From contig CDMY01000453.1 of the NCBI GenBank assembly GCA_001179505.1, forward strand, positions 3,714 through 65,256: 61,543 nucleotides of DNA. Direction: 5' to 3'. Below, piece by piece: positions 43,255-53,578 of this stretch (its first letter is position 1; every line of letters starts with the position of its first letter). A program made the translations under genes and the position numbers. Under the pieces are notes generated by a model. The model had not been told where the DNA came from and did not search any database. It saw only the letters and a list, made by a program, of their open reading frames with translations. This DNA is from Vitrella brassicaformis (lineage: Eukaryota; Sar; Vitrellaceae).

Positions 43255-44184
43255 TCATGATGTCACCTCCCCGGTGCCACGCCTGTGCTTCCTCACGAAG
43301 TCCTGCAGCATCTCCACGGCCTCTCGGCCCTGCACACACAATCGATTCGACCGACAACAGAGACACACACACAGACACACAGGCAGATGCATGTGTGGTG
43401 TGGTGTTGCTGCTTTGTGTGCGTTATCTGGCATCAACACATACACACATCCACACTGACTGAGCCACTCAGTCGTCCTTGTCCTCCTCGAAGAGCTTGCG
43501 CTTCCGTCGGGCACGCCTCCGCCGCCTGCGAGCCGCCTTGTCGGCCGCCAGCTGGGTCTTGAGGGGGTCCTTCTGAAGCAGCGGCCGGGTGCCGCCGCGC
43601 CTGCAGTTCCTGACGAAGTCTCGGAGCATCCCAACGGCCTCGCGACCCTGCACACACAGTTGATTCAAACGACAACATACACACACACAGACACACAGAG
43701 ACAGGTACACGGATGTGTGGTGTCTTCGGTGCATTCATTGTATGTGCCGCCCTTTGTTGGGGTGTGTGTGTGTGTGTGTTGTCTGCCTGCCTGCACTGCC
43801 CGAACTCACATGATTCGCTACATCCATCCATCCATCCATACAGACAGACAGACAGACAGACATCTGTACACCCACCCTTTGGCGGTCGAGGGCGGCTTCG
43901 GCGTCATCGTCAGAGGACGAGTGGTGGGAGTCGCTTGAGTGGCAGTCCTCCTGACTCGAACCAGAGGGTGGTGGGGCTGCCGCAAGTTGAGCGGCCTTTC
44001 GCTTGCCCAGCTGCGCGCCCGGCGGGCGGCCGCCGGGCTGCTCCTGGTCCCTCCCAGCCCCCTCGTCCGTCTTGCCGCTACAGTTCTTCTTGTCCTTCTC
44101 CTTCTCCTTTTTGGCCAGCAGGTCCGCCCAAAACTCCATGGCGTCTTGGTCGTCAAACTCGCCATTGTCGTTGACCGCCGCCAT
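43255..44184 (-). CDS. Small charged protein with two alternative terminal exons
   Basis: Exon 1 (44184-43876) encodes 103 residues: an acidic start (MAAVNDNGEFDDQDAMEFW), a Lys/Glu-rich stretch (AKKEKEKDKK) and a Ser/Asp-rich end (SSDSHHSSSDDDAEAALDRQR). It can splice in phase 0 to either of two related exons. Exon 2a (43647-43468) encodes GREAVGMLRDFVRNCRRG, then an Arg-rich basic tail ending EEDKDD. Exon 2b (43329-43255) encodes GREAVEMLQDFVRKHRRG and stops after GEVTS. Products would be 162 or 127 residues. The Arg-rich tail RRRRRRARRKRKLF could be a nuclear localisation or nucleic-acid-binding signal. Family not recognised. GPATCH3 is convergent to it. Confidence 0.66.
43321..43720. repeat. 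Tandem duplication of a terminal exon and its upstream intron end
   Basis: Two copies, at about 43321-43385 and 43641-43705, about 320 bases apart. Similarity extends beyond the coding part into the intron: both have CCCTGCACACACA, then GATTC followed by CGACAACA, then CA repeats. This shows duplication of exon plus 3' splice site and not convergence. Confidence 0.75.
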
Positions 44185-44252
44185 GGAGGGGATGGCTTCG
44201 GTGAATGCAATGGGTGGACAGCAGCAGATCGATCAGATCTATGCGCCCTCGG

Positions 44253-45633
44253 TCAGCTGAGCGTGGTGGTGGTTGATGGGATCACGGCTGCGGCCAGCTG
44301 TGCTGATGCGGTCTGATCTTGGTGGTCAAGATCTATCCCCGTAGGGAGGTGCGGGCCGGGGAGGGCGGGGAGCGGCTGGCAAGAATGGGGCGGGGATGTT
44401 CGGGGCCACCGACCAACCAATGAATACGTACCTGCAGCAGGCCACACAGCACAGCACACAGCACACCTCACACCTGAGATGGATGGATGGATGGATGAAT
44501 GCCATGCATATACCGGACAGCTAGAGATCCATACGTAGATGCATCCGTCTCCCGGCCTCTCATACATACCTTTGAGATTTGACCCATTGGCGTTCGACCC
44601 ATTGGCATTGAGATCCGTGGCCGTGTCAGACAGGTGGGCTCGTGACACCAAGACGATGACGTTGAGTGCAGATGCGCCGAACAGGGCGGCTGCTTGCCAC
44701 GGCGACATTTCGGGCTCGATGAGGGCATAGATGAGGAGACCGACAGCGATAATGTACTGAAACACACAACGACAAACCAACCACATTGACCGGCTAGACA
44801 CACCGTGGTCACGACTGAGTCTGCCTCCTTACCTGTGCAGAGTCGGGCTCTCCGAGTTTGTCGAGGAGAAGCCTCTTTCCGCCTGATAAACTACAACAAT
44901 GTGTTAACAGACGGGTGCCGGCAGAAGGAGGGGTGACTGCGACTCGTAAGTAACTCGACCCACCGGTGCTGCAATGTTCAGTTCAATGTAGCTCTTACAC
45001 GCGGCGTCATACACGCCACCTCTCGAGTTCGATTTGCATGACGCCCTCGGGGCGCCATCCTGCTTGACCACTGCACGCACACACGCACACACACACACAC
45101 ACACACGTGTGATGGTGTGTGTGTGTCTGTGTGTGTGTGCGGCGCCGACCTCTCTGCTGGGTCTTCCTGGTGAGTTTGAGGTTGGTGAAGAAGGCCACAC
45201 CGGTGTGGTCATTGCTCCCGCTGAGGAGCACCTCACTCGAAGATGTGTAGGGGTTGTCTGTCTTGCTCGCTTGTCACACCACCGCCTCCGCCGACAGCAG
45301 GGCCCGAGACACGACAAGGCCTTTCGGGCTCCACGGGGTCCATCTGCAAAGAAAAACACATACTACGCGTGTGCACAGATGCATCCATTGCAGTGTTCGC
45401 AGATGCATCCACTCACGTGCGTTCACACCATTAGCAGCTCAATGGTCCTGAATGAAGTCTCGCCACCTGCGTCTTCGGGTTCTCTATGCCTGAGACACAC
45501 ATACAATGTGCACGTGTGTCTGCGTGTGTTGTGTACGCTGATTCTCAGATTTGTGGTCGCCCCTGAGGTTGGCCAGAAGATCGTGTTAGTGCTTCTTGAT
45601 GCTGTCCATCATGGCCTTCTGCTCAGATGCCAT
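44253..45633 (-). CDS. Putative two-TM protein; upstream part interrupted
   Basis: The 3' half is solid. Exons read SSSEVLLSGSNDHTGVAFF...TRKTQQ (45259-45150), VVKQDGAPRASCKSNSRGG...YIELNIAAP, LSGGKRLLLDKLGEPDSAQ, then two membrane segments (YIIAVGLLIYALIEP and ALFGASALNVIVLVS, 44760-44580), and finally a Pro/Ser/Thr-rich tail ending STTTTLS at 44253. Upstream, a likely start at 45633 (MASEQKAMMDSIKKH) meets an in-frame TAA at 45588-45586, with plausible sequence resuming after it (HDLLANLRGDHKSENQ). A one-base frame change is also needed near 45253. Either these are assembly errors or the gene is decaying. I do not recognise the family; an endomembrane location is inferred from the two helices. 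Confidence 0.45.
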
Positions 45634-45679
45634 TCTGCGCGCACACATAATACACACACACGTGTGTGGTGACGGTAGC

Positions 45680-46766
45680 TTAAGGGTGGCGCTTTTCCTC
45701 TTCGTGTGCCGTGACGTTGGCCCGCCACGGCGGGTTCATGAACATCTCTTCTGAACAGCGACTGGCTCTTCTGCTGGTGAAAAAACCTGCATGCAATCAC
45801 GTGCGGACCACATCATGATTGACTGAATTGTCCAGCCAGAAAAACGCTGCTGAGAGCCGAAACCTTCGCCGAAATCCTCGAACTTGACTTTGATCACAAA
45901 TGGAATGCCAATCGGCTGTACCTATCAATCAGCAAACAGCACAGAGGCAGGTTGTGGTGTGATGTGGTGTGCACTGGCCGTTGCTTTGGACGTACCGTGT
46001 GCATGCGTCGAGGCGTGTGTTGAATATGACGGTGCTGAACGAAAACCCTCCCGCTTCACCACCTCGTAGACCTCCATCGCGAGATCAACCTGCACAGTGA
46101 TACAACGGCGCATTGCACCACACAGAGCGGCGTCCGTGGAGTGCATGCATTCCATGTGTCTCTCTGTCCCACCTGAGCGCCTTTCGCCAGGGCTATCACC
46201 AGCGTGGCGTAGACCTCGCCCTTCTCCTGCTTGCACTTTGGCCGACTCGCCTGCTCACTGGCGGCGAGCGGCTGCTCCAGGAACGAGTGCTTTATAAGGT
46301 CCTGGAAGATCCTGTAGGCCGCTGTGAGGTCATTGTGTTGAATGGCTTCGACAAGGCGGCCGTATGCGGGGGAAGGTGGCTGGTATCGCCCTTGATGAAT
46401 GTCGACAGAGAGTCGAGGTCGACTTTGGCCTGCACGACCAACGTAACGGCCTGCAGGCATTTTACCGACCGCAAGCCAAATGTGTATGCGGCAATATCGT
46501 GATGACTCTTTGTGAGTTTTGCGTACGTGGCGTCAGACACGACCCCTGGCACCCATTGCCTACTCGATCGCAGAGAATAATCGCAGAGAATATCGCAGAG
46601 AATATCGCAGAGAGTATCGCAGCCAGCACAGCAGCGCCAAACAGAAGTCCGGGGCACACAGTCGCTTCTGAAACAAGAAGAAGACAACTCAACAGCAGCC
46701 CGAGAAGGAGGGAGGGTGACTTACTGCAGCTTCATCGTAACGGATCATCATCTGTCTCTCCACCAT
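45680..46766 (-). CDS. Pentatricopeptide-like protein, apparently frameshifted
   Basis: A start at 46766 (MVERQMMIRYDEAA, then GTAAGT donor) is followed by segments typical of PPR proteins: SPAYGRLVEAIQHNDLTAAY, GEVYATLVIALAKGAQ, VDLAMEVYEVVKREGF and, in another frame, SFSTVIFNTRLDACTR. PPR helices bind RNA, usually in organelles. The gene then reads PIGIPFVIKVKFEDFGEG and ends EEEKRHP-stop at 45682-45680. Two one-base deletions are implied, near 46387 (GGG run) and 46045 (GGG/TTTT run). A 12-base tandem repeat (46566-46622) sits in an early exon or intron. The last segment shares GIPxVIKVKFE with the next gene upstream. It could be a pseudogene or a gene with sequence errors. Confidence 0.42.
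46566..46622. repeat. 12-base tandem repeat (unit ATCGCAGAGAAT)
   Basis: Four to five imperfect copies in a row; one copy has an extra A and the last ends GAGT. On the minus strand the unit could encode a repeating Arg-Tyr-Ser-Leu if translated in the PPR-like gene, but the reading frame there is uncertain. Confidence 0.8.
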
Positions 46767-46834
46767 GATCACCTGAGCCCCTAGGTGGAGCCGGTCGACC
46801 ACCCTAGCTGTACAGCACACAAACTCAGATACCG

Positions 46835-47924
46835 TCATTCCTCAATACCAAGATCCGAGAGGAACATCTGGTATTCCTTTTTCTGATCCTGGAGACGATG
46901 CCTGTAGAAGACACGATGTTGACTCCTTTCCCTTGCCTCTTCCCTTATGTGTCCTGGGCCTACGGTGACAGAGGAAGCCGGCGATATAGTGTACGATGAC
47001 GTCGGACAGTCGAATGAATGTCCCTCTCGCACCATGTAGCCGAACACCAGCGCCCCGATGAGCATCACAACGCATAAGAGAACAGTCGACGTATTCTACA
47101 TGGAGAACACCACAGGCGAGAGCCAAAGATGGGCTGCAAAGATGGACTGTGGCTCATCAACTTTCTTCCCATCAACCTACCTTGGCGCCGTTTGTCCATC
47201 GATGGGGCACCCAAGACATGAGGCTTGGCTTGGCCTCTTCGAACTTGACTTTGATCACAGATGGAATGCCCAGGCGGCCAGCATTTCCCATGGCGTGTCG
47301 CCCACACATACGACACACTCCTTGGTCATATGGCCTGGGCGGCGGTCAAACTCCTCTACAAGGGTCAGGGTCTGAAGGGTGAGAGGCCAAGATACTGCTG
47401 GCGGAATGTTTTCTATCCCCCTCGTGTGTGTGTACCTTGCAGACCTCTCCCGGAACCGCTTGACTATCAACCTCGCGACGCTCCGCTCTCTCCCTCGCCG
47501 TGCAGATGGGCTTGGGTAGACACCGTGTGAACGAGATGCCCGGCGTGCGAAAGCTGTCGGTGTTGAAGGAGGACAGCTCAGAAGTGGCACAGAGGCTGCT
47601 GACAGCTCACAGGGCGCCGAAAGCACTGCTGATGGGACAAAAACCGCCAAAAAGCCAAAACATCATTAAAGAATATTGGCCGTCTCGGCTGGCAAGCGAA
47701 TTCTCGCCAATGAAGCTCGCCTTTTTGCCTATGCCTTTGAACCTCTTATGCCATGATTTCATGGTTTGATGTTCCGCATCGGATTGCATTGAGGCGGCTG
47801 CGTGCACATCCGATGAGGAGTAGAAAGGTGAGGGCCATGTAACTCTGCCGCGCCGGACACCCAGAGTGCGAAGACCATCGTCTTTCTTACCTCCCTGTCC
47901 AGTGTTGCTTTTTGTGGCCTCCAT
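46835..47924 (-). CDS. Putative single-pass membrane protein; in-frame stop and frameshift
   Basis: Exon 1 (47924-47891, MEATKSNTGQG) joins in phase to an exon from 47797 (SDAEHQTMKSWHKRFKGIG..., then hydrophobic LMMFWLFGGFCPISS). That frame hits a TGA at 47609-47607, yet after it the same frame looks coding (SSFNTDSFRTPGISF) and splices in phase to TLTLVEEFDRRPGH (about 47375). A one-base change near 47285 is then needed to reach GRLGIPSVIKVKFEEAKPSL, which splices cleanly into NTSTVLLCVVMLIGALVFGYM, a membrane helix, and a hydrophilic tail ending LSDLGIEE at 46835. Family not recognised. Sequence errors or early decay would both explain the breaks. Confidence 0.4.
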
Positions 47925-48376
47925 TCGGCTCCTCGGGCGACCAGTGTCAGCCGCGGAGCCAAAGCAGCTTGTAGAAGCTTACAGAGCAAACAGCGAGAGG
48001 AGATCTCGGCGTGTGCTCGCAAGAGAAGACCTGCAGGCAAGACAACAGCCTCAGCAATCGTCCCGTTGCTTCGCTGCTGCGGGCTCAACTTTTCCCTTCG
48101 CACGTCGGTCGTATTTCAGTGCTTTGAGGGAAAGAGGGCAACCGATGAACGGTCTCGGGAGCCCCCGAGCAGAGGTGGGTGGCAATTGGTGGGTGGCAAT
48201 TGATCTTCTCCCAACCAATCACTCTTTCGCCAGATCATCTAAGTGTTTGCTTGTCGTTTGCTCGTTCAGGGGAGGAAGCGAGGGCGGTCGAGGAAGGGCA
48301 TCACGACGGCAAACCGCAGGTACGGTGCACGGATTCATGTGGCACCACTTTGATTGGCGTATCACTGTTGGTTCAA

Positions 48377-49607
48377 ATGAACGGGATGGGGACGGCCTTC
48401 ATATCCGGACAGCTATCGACTGATGCTGGGCTGACTGATGACACATTTGCAGCTGCTCTCCAGGTACACAAGAAATCTTCCCTGTCGGCCTCACATCGGG
48501 TGTGTGTGTGTGTGTGTGTGCAGCCAATGGGGTGGCCGCATTTTTCACCCAAGCACGCGGCTGCCTTCGGCATGGTTGGCACTGACGCGGCGCCTTTCGG
48601 TCATTCATTGTGCGCCGAAGGATCTACAGCCTCACGTCATCGCACAGGTCCACTCCCACCCTCTCTGACCCGTCAATCGGACTCACAGGTGAAATGACTG
48701 CACCCAAGCAAGAAACACGCCCATATGTCCGTCTTTTCTGTCTGTGTATTCACCTCCAGATGCGCACAAAGAATGCAGTCGAGGTGACGATCGGCGAGCG
48801 GCTCCAGCTGGTGGACGAGTTTGAGAGCCGCAAGCGAGACGGAGAAGCCATTTCGATGCTTCAGTTCGCCAAGGAGAAGGGCATCACCCCGCCGACCAGA
48901 TTCAAGCAGTGGTGCATTGACATCAAGAAGCAGACGGCGGCCGGCAAGCAAATCGTCGATCCGACCAAAAAGCGCAACAGACAGCCCAAGTACCAGCCGA
49001 TCGAGGACGCGATGTGGCAGTGGATGGCCAGCCGTGGTGACCCAATGAAAGTCCCCCCGAAGGACATCAGGGCCAAGGCGATTGAGATCGCCAGTCGGTT
49101 GGGCATCACTGGCTTCTCGGCGAGCGATTCGTGGACTAAGGCCTTCAGGAAGCGGTGCCAACAGGTCAGGAAAAGACAACAAGTGAAGTAAGAGATTCAC
49201 TCTTTATCGATCCATGCCTGTTTCTCAGATTCGTTTGCCGTCCTCTGAGGCGCCTGTGTCGGCTGCAGCTGCACGTCCCCCTTCCCCAATGCAGCCGCCC
49301 CACCCCCATCCCCCACCCAGGCCCCTCATCCACCAGTCGGAAGCAGCTCCAGCTGCCGCTGCTGCTGATGCTGCCGCTGATGCTTACATTCGTGTGGCGG
49401 ATGGGTTCCTCGGACCGATCACCAACCTCAGCCGACAGGTAACACACTCGGCGTGCCGACACCACGGCCGACACACCAGAATTGAGAAGGCTACGAATCT
49501 TTGGTCGGCTGCAGAGCACTTGGCCGGCAGAGGATAGCGCACCTGGTGACGGCGATCGGCCGCTTGACACACAGTCGCAGCCATCAGAGCCACCGAACAC
49601 CATCTGA
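48377..49607 (+). CDS. CENP-B/Tc5-type helix-turn-helix DNA-binding protein
   Basis: Five exons (48377-48463, 48524-48688, 48760-49164, 49229-49438, 49515-49607) all meet in phase 0, giving 319 residues. Exon 3 holds the DNA-binding part: an N-terminal HTH-like segment (TIGERLQLVDEFESRK) and a CENP-B-type HTH (QPIEDAMWQWMASRGDPMK through KAIEIASRLGI to FSASDSWTKAFRKRC). This domain comes from pogo/Tigger/Tc5 transposases and centromere protein B. There is no DDE nuclease domain; exon 4 is Ala/Pro/His-rich and exon 5 is acidic. It is therefore probably a transposase-derived host DNA-binding protein. The start is the first ATG fitting the phase; an AT-hook-like GRKRGRSRKG at 48271 lies upstream and could belong to an extra 5' exon. 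Confidence 0.75.
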
Positions 49608-50674
49608 GCGACCGAGGTGGTGGATGCGGAAGACGGTGGGTCGCCGCAAGGTCAGGAAGACAGACGGTTTCGTGATTCTGTTTTTTGCGTTTGTGCGCGC
49701 CCATGTATCAACTGGCTCTCTCTCCATATGCCCTCGTGTTCTACATTTCACTTCATCGGTGTTTTGTTTCATCTCTCTCCGTGCACTGCTCTATCTGTGT
49801 ATGTGTGTGTGTGATCCATGCCCGTGTTCCTGCCTCGGTACCTGACGTCAGTAGATGCTCTCCTTCTCTTGCCTCCTGCCTGGATATATCCGCCGTGTTT
49901 AGGACGATAGATGCTAAGCACTACACACACAGGCGCTCTCGGGCTCCGCCTGTCTATGTCTCTTGGGTGTCGTCGGGTTGCGAGTGACCACGCCAACTTG
50001 CTCCCTGCCTGCCTGCCTGCCTCGTGTCTGTCTGTCTGTCTGTCTCTGTGTACACACCAGAGATGCAATCGTACATACGTCACTGGGCGATACCTCGTAC
50101 GCTCCTTTGCGTGATTGGCTGCCTTCGTCTGTCTCGTCTTCCTGTGTGTGTGTGTGTGTGTGTCTCATAGTGCCTGGCAATGCAGAAGTGGGCTTCTTTC
50201 TCGGGCTTTCTCCGCCCCTTCACCTGCCTGCGTAGCTGCACGCGAACAGATCTTTGCCCTTGTCTGGCCCGCACGTGTCTCGTCTCATGCGCGTGCTTAT
50301 ACCGACTCCACAGTTTTGCCGTCAGAAACAGGGCTTTTGAGCTCTGGTGTTTTGCCTTTAGAAAAATCACGGTGACTTAGTACACATCGGTGCGACATGA
50401 TGATGCACTTGTGCTCGGCGAACTCGCCAATGCCATGACCTCCACTTGTGCTCCGCGAGTGCCATGACCTTTATCGTGCTCCTGACATGGGTAGGCTCCA
50501 TTCTGTTGCCTCCTTCCTGCCGGAGCTGTCGCATGTTGCCTGTGTGGGTTACGAGCAAACATAAATGATCGTAGAAATGTACAACTTATGAGCGTATGTC
50601 TTATGAATTGCTCATGGATGGTCGGTCAGTCCCTGGTGCGTCCATCCCATGAGACAAACGCGTGACAAGGTGGG

Positions 50675-50739
50675 AGACTGCTCTCATTTGAGAGAGACAA
50701 AAGTGTGGTGTGGCTCACTCTCTCAAATGAGAGCAGTCT
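50675..50739. repeat. Perfect 22-base inverted repeat with 21-base loop
   Basis: The arm at 50675-50696 is the exact reverse complement of 50718-50739; 50697-50717 forms the loop. Transcribed from either strand it would give a stable hairpin. It lies far from called genes, downstream of the HTH gene. It could be a small-RNA precursor, a remnant of a foldback element or a transcription end signal; the sequence alone does not say. Confidence 0.8.
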
Positions 50740-51164
50740 TTTGCCATTCTCTCTAGCCTCTCCTGCTGGTGTGTTTGCTGGCTGCCTGATATGCGGTGTG
50801 CGTATCGATGATGGACATTTGAAACACATGGAGAGATACGCAAAGTAACGAATGACCCCATAAAGCTGCATCCGCCGAAAGGCGCATTGAATGGAATTCA
50901 AAGTCTCATCAGTGACATTATGTCCTCCTCACTGCATGCACTGTCCACCTGCGTGTGTGTCCCGCCTTTGTGCACTGCCTGGGACGGTGCACAGGGACGG
51001 GTCATACACGCACACAAACACACACACACAACACGGCACCTCACTCACCACGCATCCACCCATACACACCACACCACACCACACGTCACACACGCACACG
51101 CATGCCCAAGCCGTGGACTCTCAGACGAGACCTAGGCAGTCTTGTGGCGTCGCGGGCAGCTGAA

Positions 51165-51440
51165 CGGATTAGCCGTCTGTCTGTCTGTCTCTTGCTTGAT
51201 ACCTTCACCACACAAAGACACGCCAATCTACATCGAAAGAGAGAGAGAAAGTGCGGCCTCTGGCGGAGGGAAAGAGGCTGTTGAAGACTCCTGACGACGG
51301 CGAGACACGATCCAGATGCAGACTGCCTGAGAAACGGAAACTCGAATGGCGTATGGCTGTGTGTGTGCAGGTAGAGTGTGTCGTTCGGCGTGTATGGAAT
51401 GATCGATAGTTCGTAAACGACACGCGTGAGTCGGTCGTCA
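51165..51440. repeat. Dispersed repeat, copy 1
   Basis: Similar to 53010-53320. Shared blocks include CTTGCTTGATACCTTCACCA, GACACGCCAATCTACA, GTGCGGCCTCTGGCG, CGAGACAC-ATCxAxATGCAG, CGGAAACTC and GTGTGTCGTTC, in the same order and orientation. The copies flank the secreted Cys-rich gene, one downstream and one upstream. Confidence 0.75.
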
Positions 51441-51598
51441 GGTCTTTGAGTGCACGAGTGAGTCCTTTCCCCCTCTTCACCCGCACTGTCCACTCAATCA
51501 TGTGTGTGTGGTCAGTCCGCTGGCCCCACCTACACAGGAAACGATCCTATTGCCATGGAGTGGCTCTTGCCGGTTCTCATGCCGGATGCAGTGGCTCT

Positions 51599-52410
51599 TT
51601 AATGTTTGTTCTGACAGGCGACCATCCCCGACCACAAGATTGGAGGCACGGGCAGGCAGTCATACTCATAAACGGACCCGTCTGTGAACTTGTTGCAGCC
51701 TTTCCCCGGCTTACTGCACAGTTGTTGAACGACAAAGGGTGACACAAGCAAACAAGTATATAAGATTGAGCTGCTCAGTCAGTCTTACCAGTTGTCGCCG
51801 TAGTTGCCAGCCACCTGCACACAACAAACAAAGTCGAGCGATCAAAAGATACGAAGGAAGGCTTTGTACTTTTGAGGATGGTACCGACCTTGCACCTCTT
51901 GGGATTGGACTCCGGCTTCACGTCGTTGGGGAAGCCATACACTTTCTCGTAGCATTTGGTGGCTCGGCCCAGGTGGTCCTTTTTGTCCTTGCAGTCCTCA
52001 TCCTTGTCGCACGGGTTGCACGGGTCCCTGTCTGTGCACCACGGCTTCTTCTACACACACACACACACACCCACACACACACACGCAAGGCAGCTCCTGA
52101 ATCGCTGTAAATCGGCGGCCTGTCAGCCCACCGGTGCGGTCGTGTTGCTCAGCAGTGGTGTCCCCCTGGAATTTCCGGCAGGGAGAGACAGCTCCTTCTC
52201 GGTGGCCTGAATGGTATGTGCCTTTGGCTCTGCACCGCACAAAGCGTGCACACACGTGCACACACATTGATTGCATGTCGGCACACTCGTGCGCACGTGC
52301 ATAAATCCATCATGCCTAGTACTACCCTGCACGAGAGAGACTGCTGCCGTAGCTGTGACCGTCAGGATGATGGCCAAGGGAAGCAGTGGAGAGGGGCTGC
52401 GCTGCGCCAT
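51599..52410 (-). CDS. Secreted Cys-rich small protein
   Basis: Five in-phase exons give about 161 residues. Exon 1 (52410 to about 52326) encodes a signal peptide (MAQRSPSPLLPLAIILTVTA...). The mature part has a Thr/Ser-rich linker with an N-glycosylation site (LLSNTTAP), then KKPWCTDRDPCNPCDKDEDC, an Arg/Lys region, VAGNYGDNCKPGKGCNKFT and a last segment ending VACQNKH at 51599. Ten Cys residues after the signal peptide suggest several disulphides in a small extracellular domain. The Cys spacing is somewhat like EGF-type or knottin-like folds but matches no family I can name. No membrane anchor is visible. It lies between two copies of a dispersed repeat. Confidence 0.72.
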
Positions 52411-53578
52411 CGCGAAGACGACAACGGGGTGACGAACTTGAAGAAGACGAACTTGAAGACGGTTGGGGGGCGTCTCCTCGGCGACGCGCGTCCTGTGCGA
52501 CTCGACAAAGCTGGCAGTGGAGACTCAGTGACAGTCGGTCTTCGACTCAACAGCTCACGTACTCTCAGAGGGATCGGAACTCAGACAAAAGGAGGACGCG
52601 ACACAAAACGCGAGCTCGGCTCCGCGATACCGATCGCATCACTCATGAATCGCTATGAGTTGGTGAGCTCACATTGCCCATAACTGTACCTGCCGCATGG
52701 AGGGAGAGACATACATCAGAAGGAGGAGAGGCTGTGAAAGGTCCGCTGCGAATCGCTCACTCGTTGTCAAACATTAACATTTTCAGTGACGAACGCGTTG
52801 ACAAGTGCATCACATCAGCGAGAGTCAGAGTGGCTGGCTGGCAGGGAGCAGACACACATAATCACACAATGGGAAGCAGGCAGATATATACATTCATGTG
52901 TAATTCAGAGTTGCATCGTTTTTTTTTTTCAGCGGATGCCAGAAACAGCACACAAGAAACGATGCCTCTGAGTCATTGGAGCGATAAAGGTCTCCCTCCC
53001 TCCCTCGCCGTCTGTCTGTCTGTCTGTCTGTCGCTTGCTTGATACCTTCACCACACAAAACGCAGAAAGACACGCCAATCTACACATGAGTCATACTCAA
53101 GGCATCAAAGGAGAGAGAGTGCGGCCTCTGGCGCGGGGAAATACACGAGGGCGAGACACAATCGAAATGCAGGCGCCCCGCGACACGAGTCGGCCGATGT
53201 GAAAATCGGAAACTCCCACGCCGTACATACACATGAGGATCGAATGGCCTGTGGCTGTGCGTATGTGCGGACAGGGTGTGTCGTTCAGTCGGTGATTGGT
53301 AATTTACGACAGACACACGTGTGGATGGATGGTGTGTGGGCCTCCGCTGGCCCTAGTAACGACCACGGCAGATCAGCATTCCGTTCAATGCTGTCACTGA
53401 CCCTGCTTCCAACAATGAAGACAACGATTCAATTCAGCACATCACGTGTGTGTTATCGACAGTCATCAGATGACACGAGCGCATGCAGTCTCTTTGAGAC
53501 GCACTCATACACGCAAATACCCACAGAGACCATGTGTAACCAGCCGCATGGATGGATCGCACCAATCCACCCATCCAT
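52411..53578. other. Spacer with dispersed repeat, no gene called
   Basis: Upstream of the secreted Cys-rich gene and downstream of the ABC gene, so it should contain the former's promoter. A T-run at 52919-52929, a CTGT array at about 53010-53030 and the second copy of the dispersed repeat are the visible structures. Confidence 0.45.
53010..53320. repeat. Dispersed repeat, copy 2
   Basis: Same orientation as the copy at 51165-51440, sharing ordered blocks interrupted by insertions such as the stretch near 53085-53110. It has no coding potential that I can support and no clear terminal inverted repeats or target-site duplication. Confidence 0.75.

Larger units (their letters stand above)
49608..51598. 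other. 2-kb spacer with hairpin and diverged repeat
   Basis: No gene is supported. The stretch contains GT and CTGT runs (49985-50045, 50140-50165), a perfect inverted repeat (50675-50739), CA runs (51008-51090) and the first copy of a diverged dispersed repeat (about 51165-51440). Confidence 0.5.

Noticed and set aside
45586-45588. In-frame TAA read as stop-codon reassignment or selenocysteine-like recoding
   Set aside because: Other genes in the window use TAA and TGA as normal stops, and several one-base frame breaks are nearby, so error or decay is simpler.
47866-48423. Long plus-strand open frame with a hydrophobic N terminus
   Set aside because: It overlaps the minus-strand exon starting at 47924, has no supporting splice structure, and the HTH gene's in-phase exons use a different frame from 48377.
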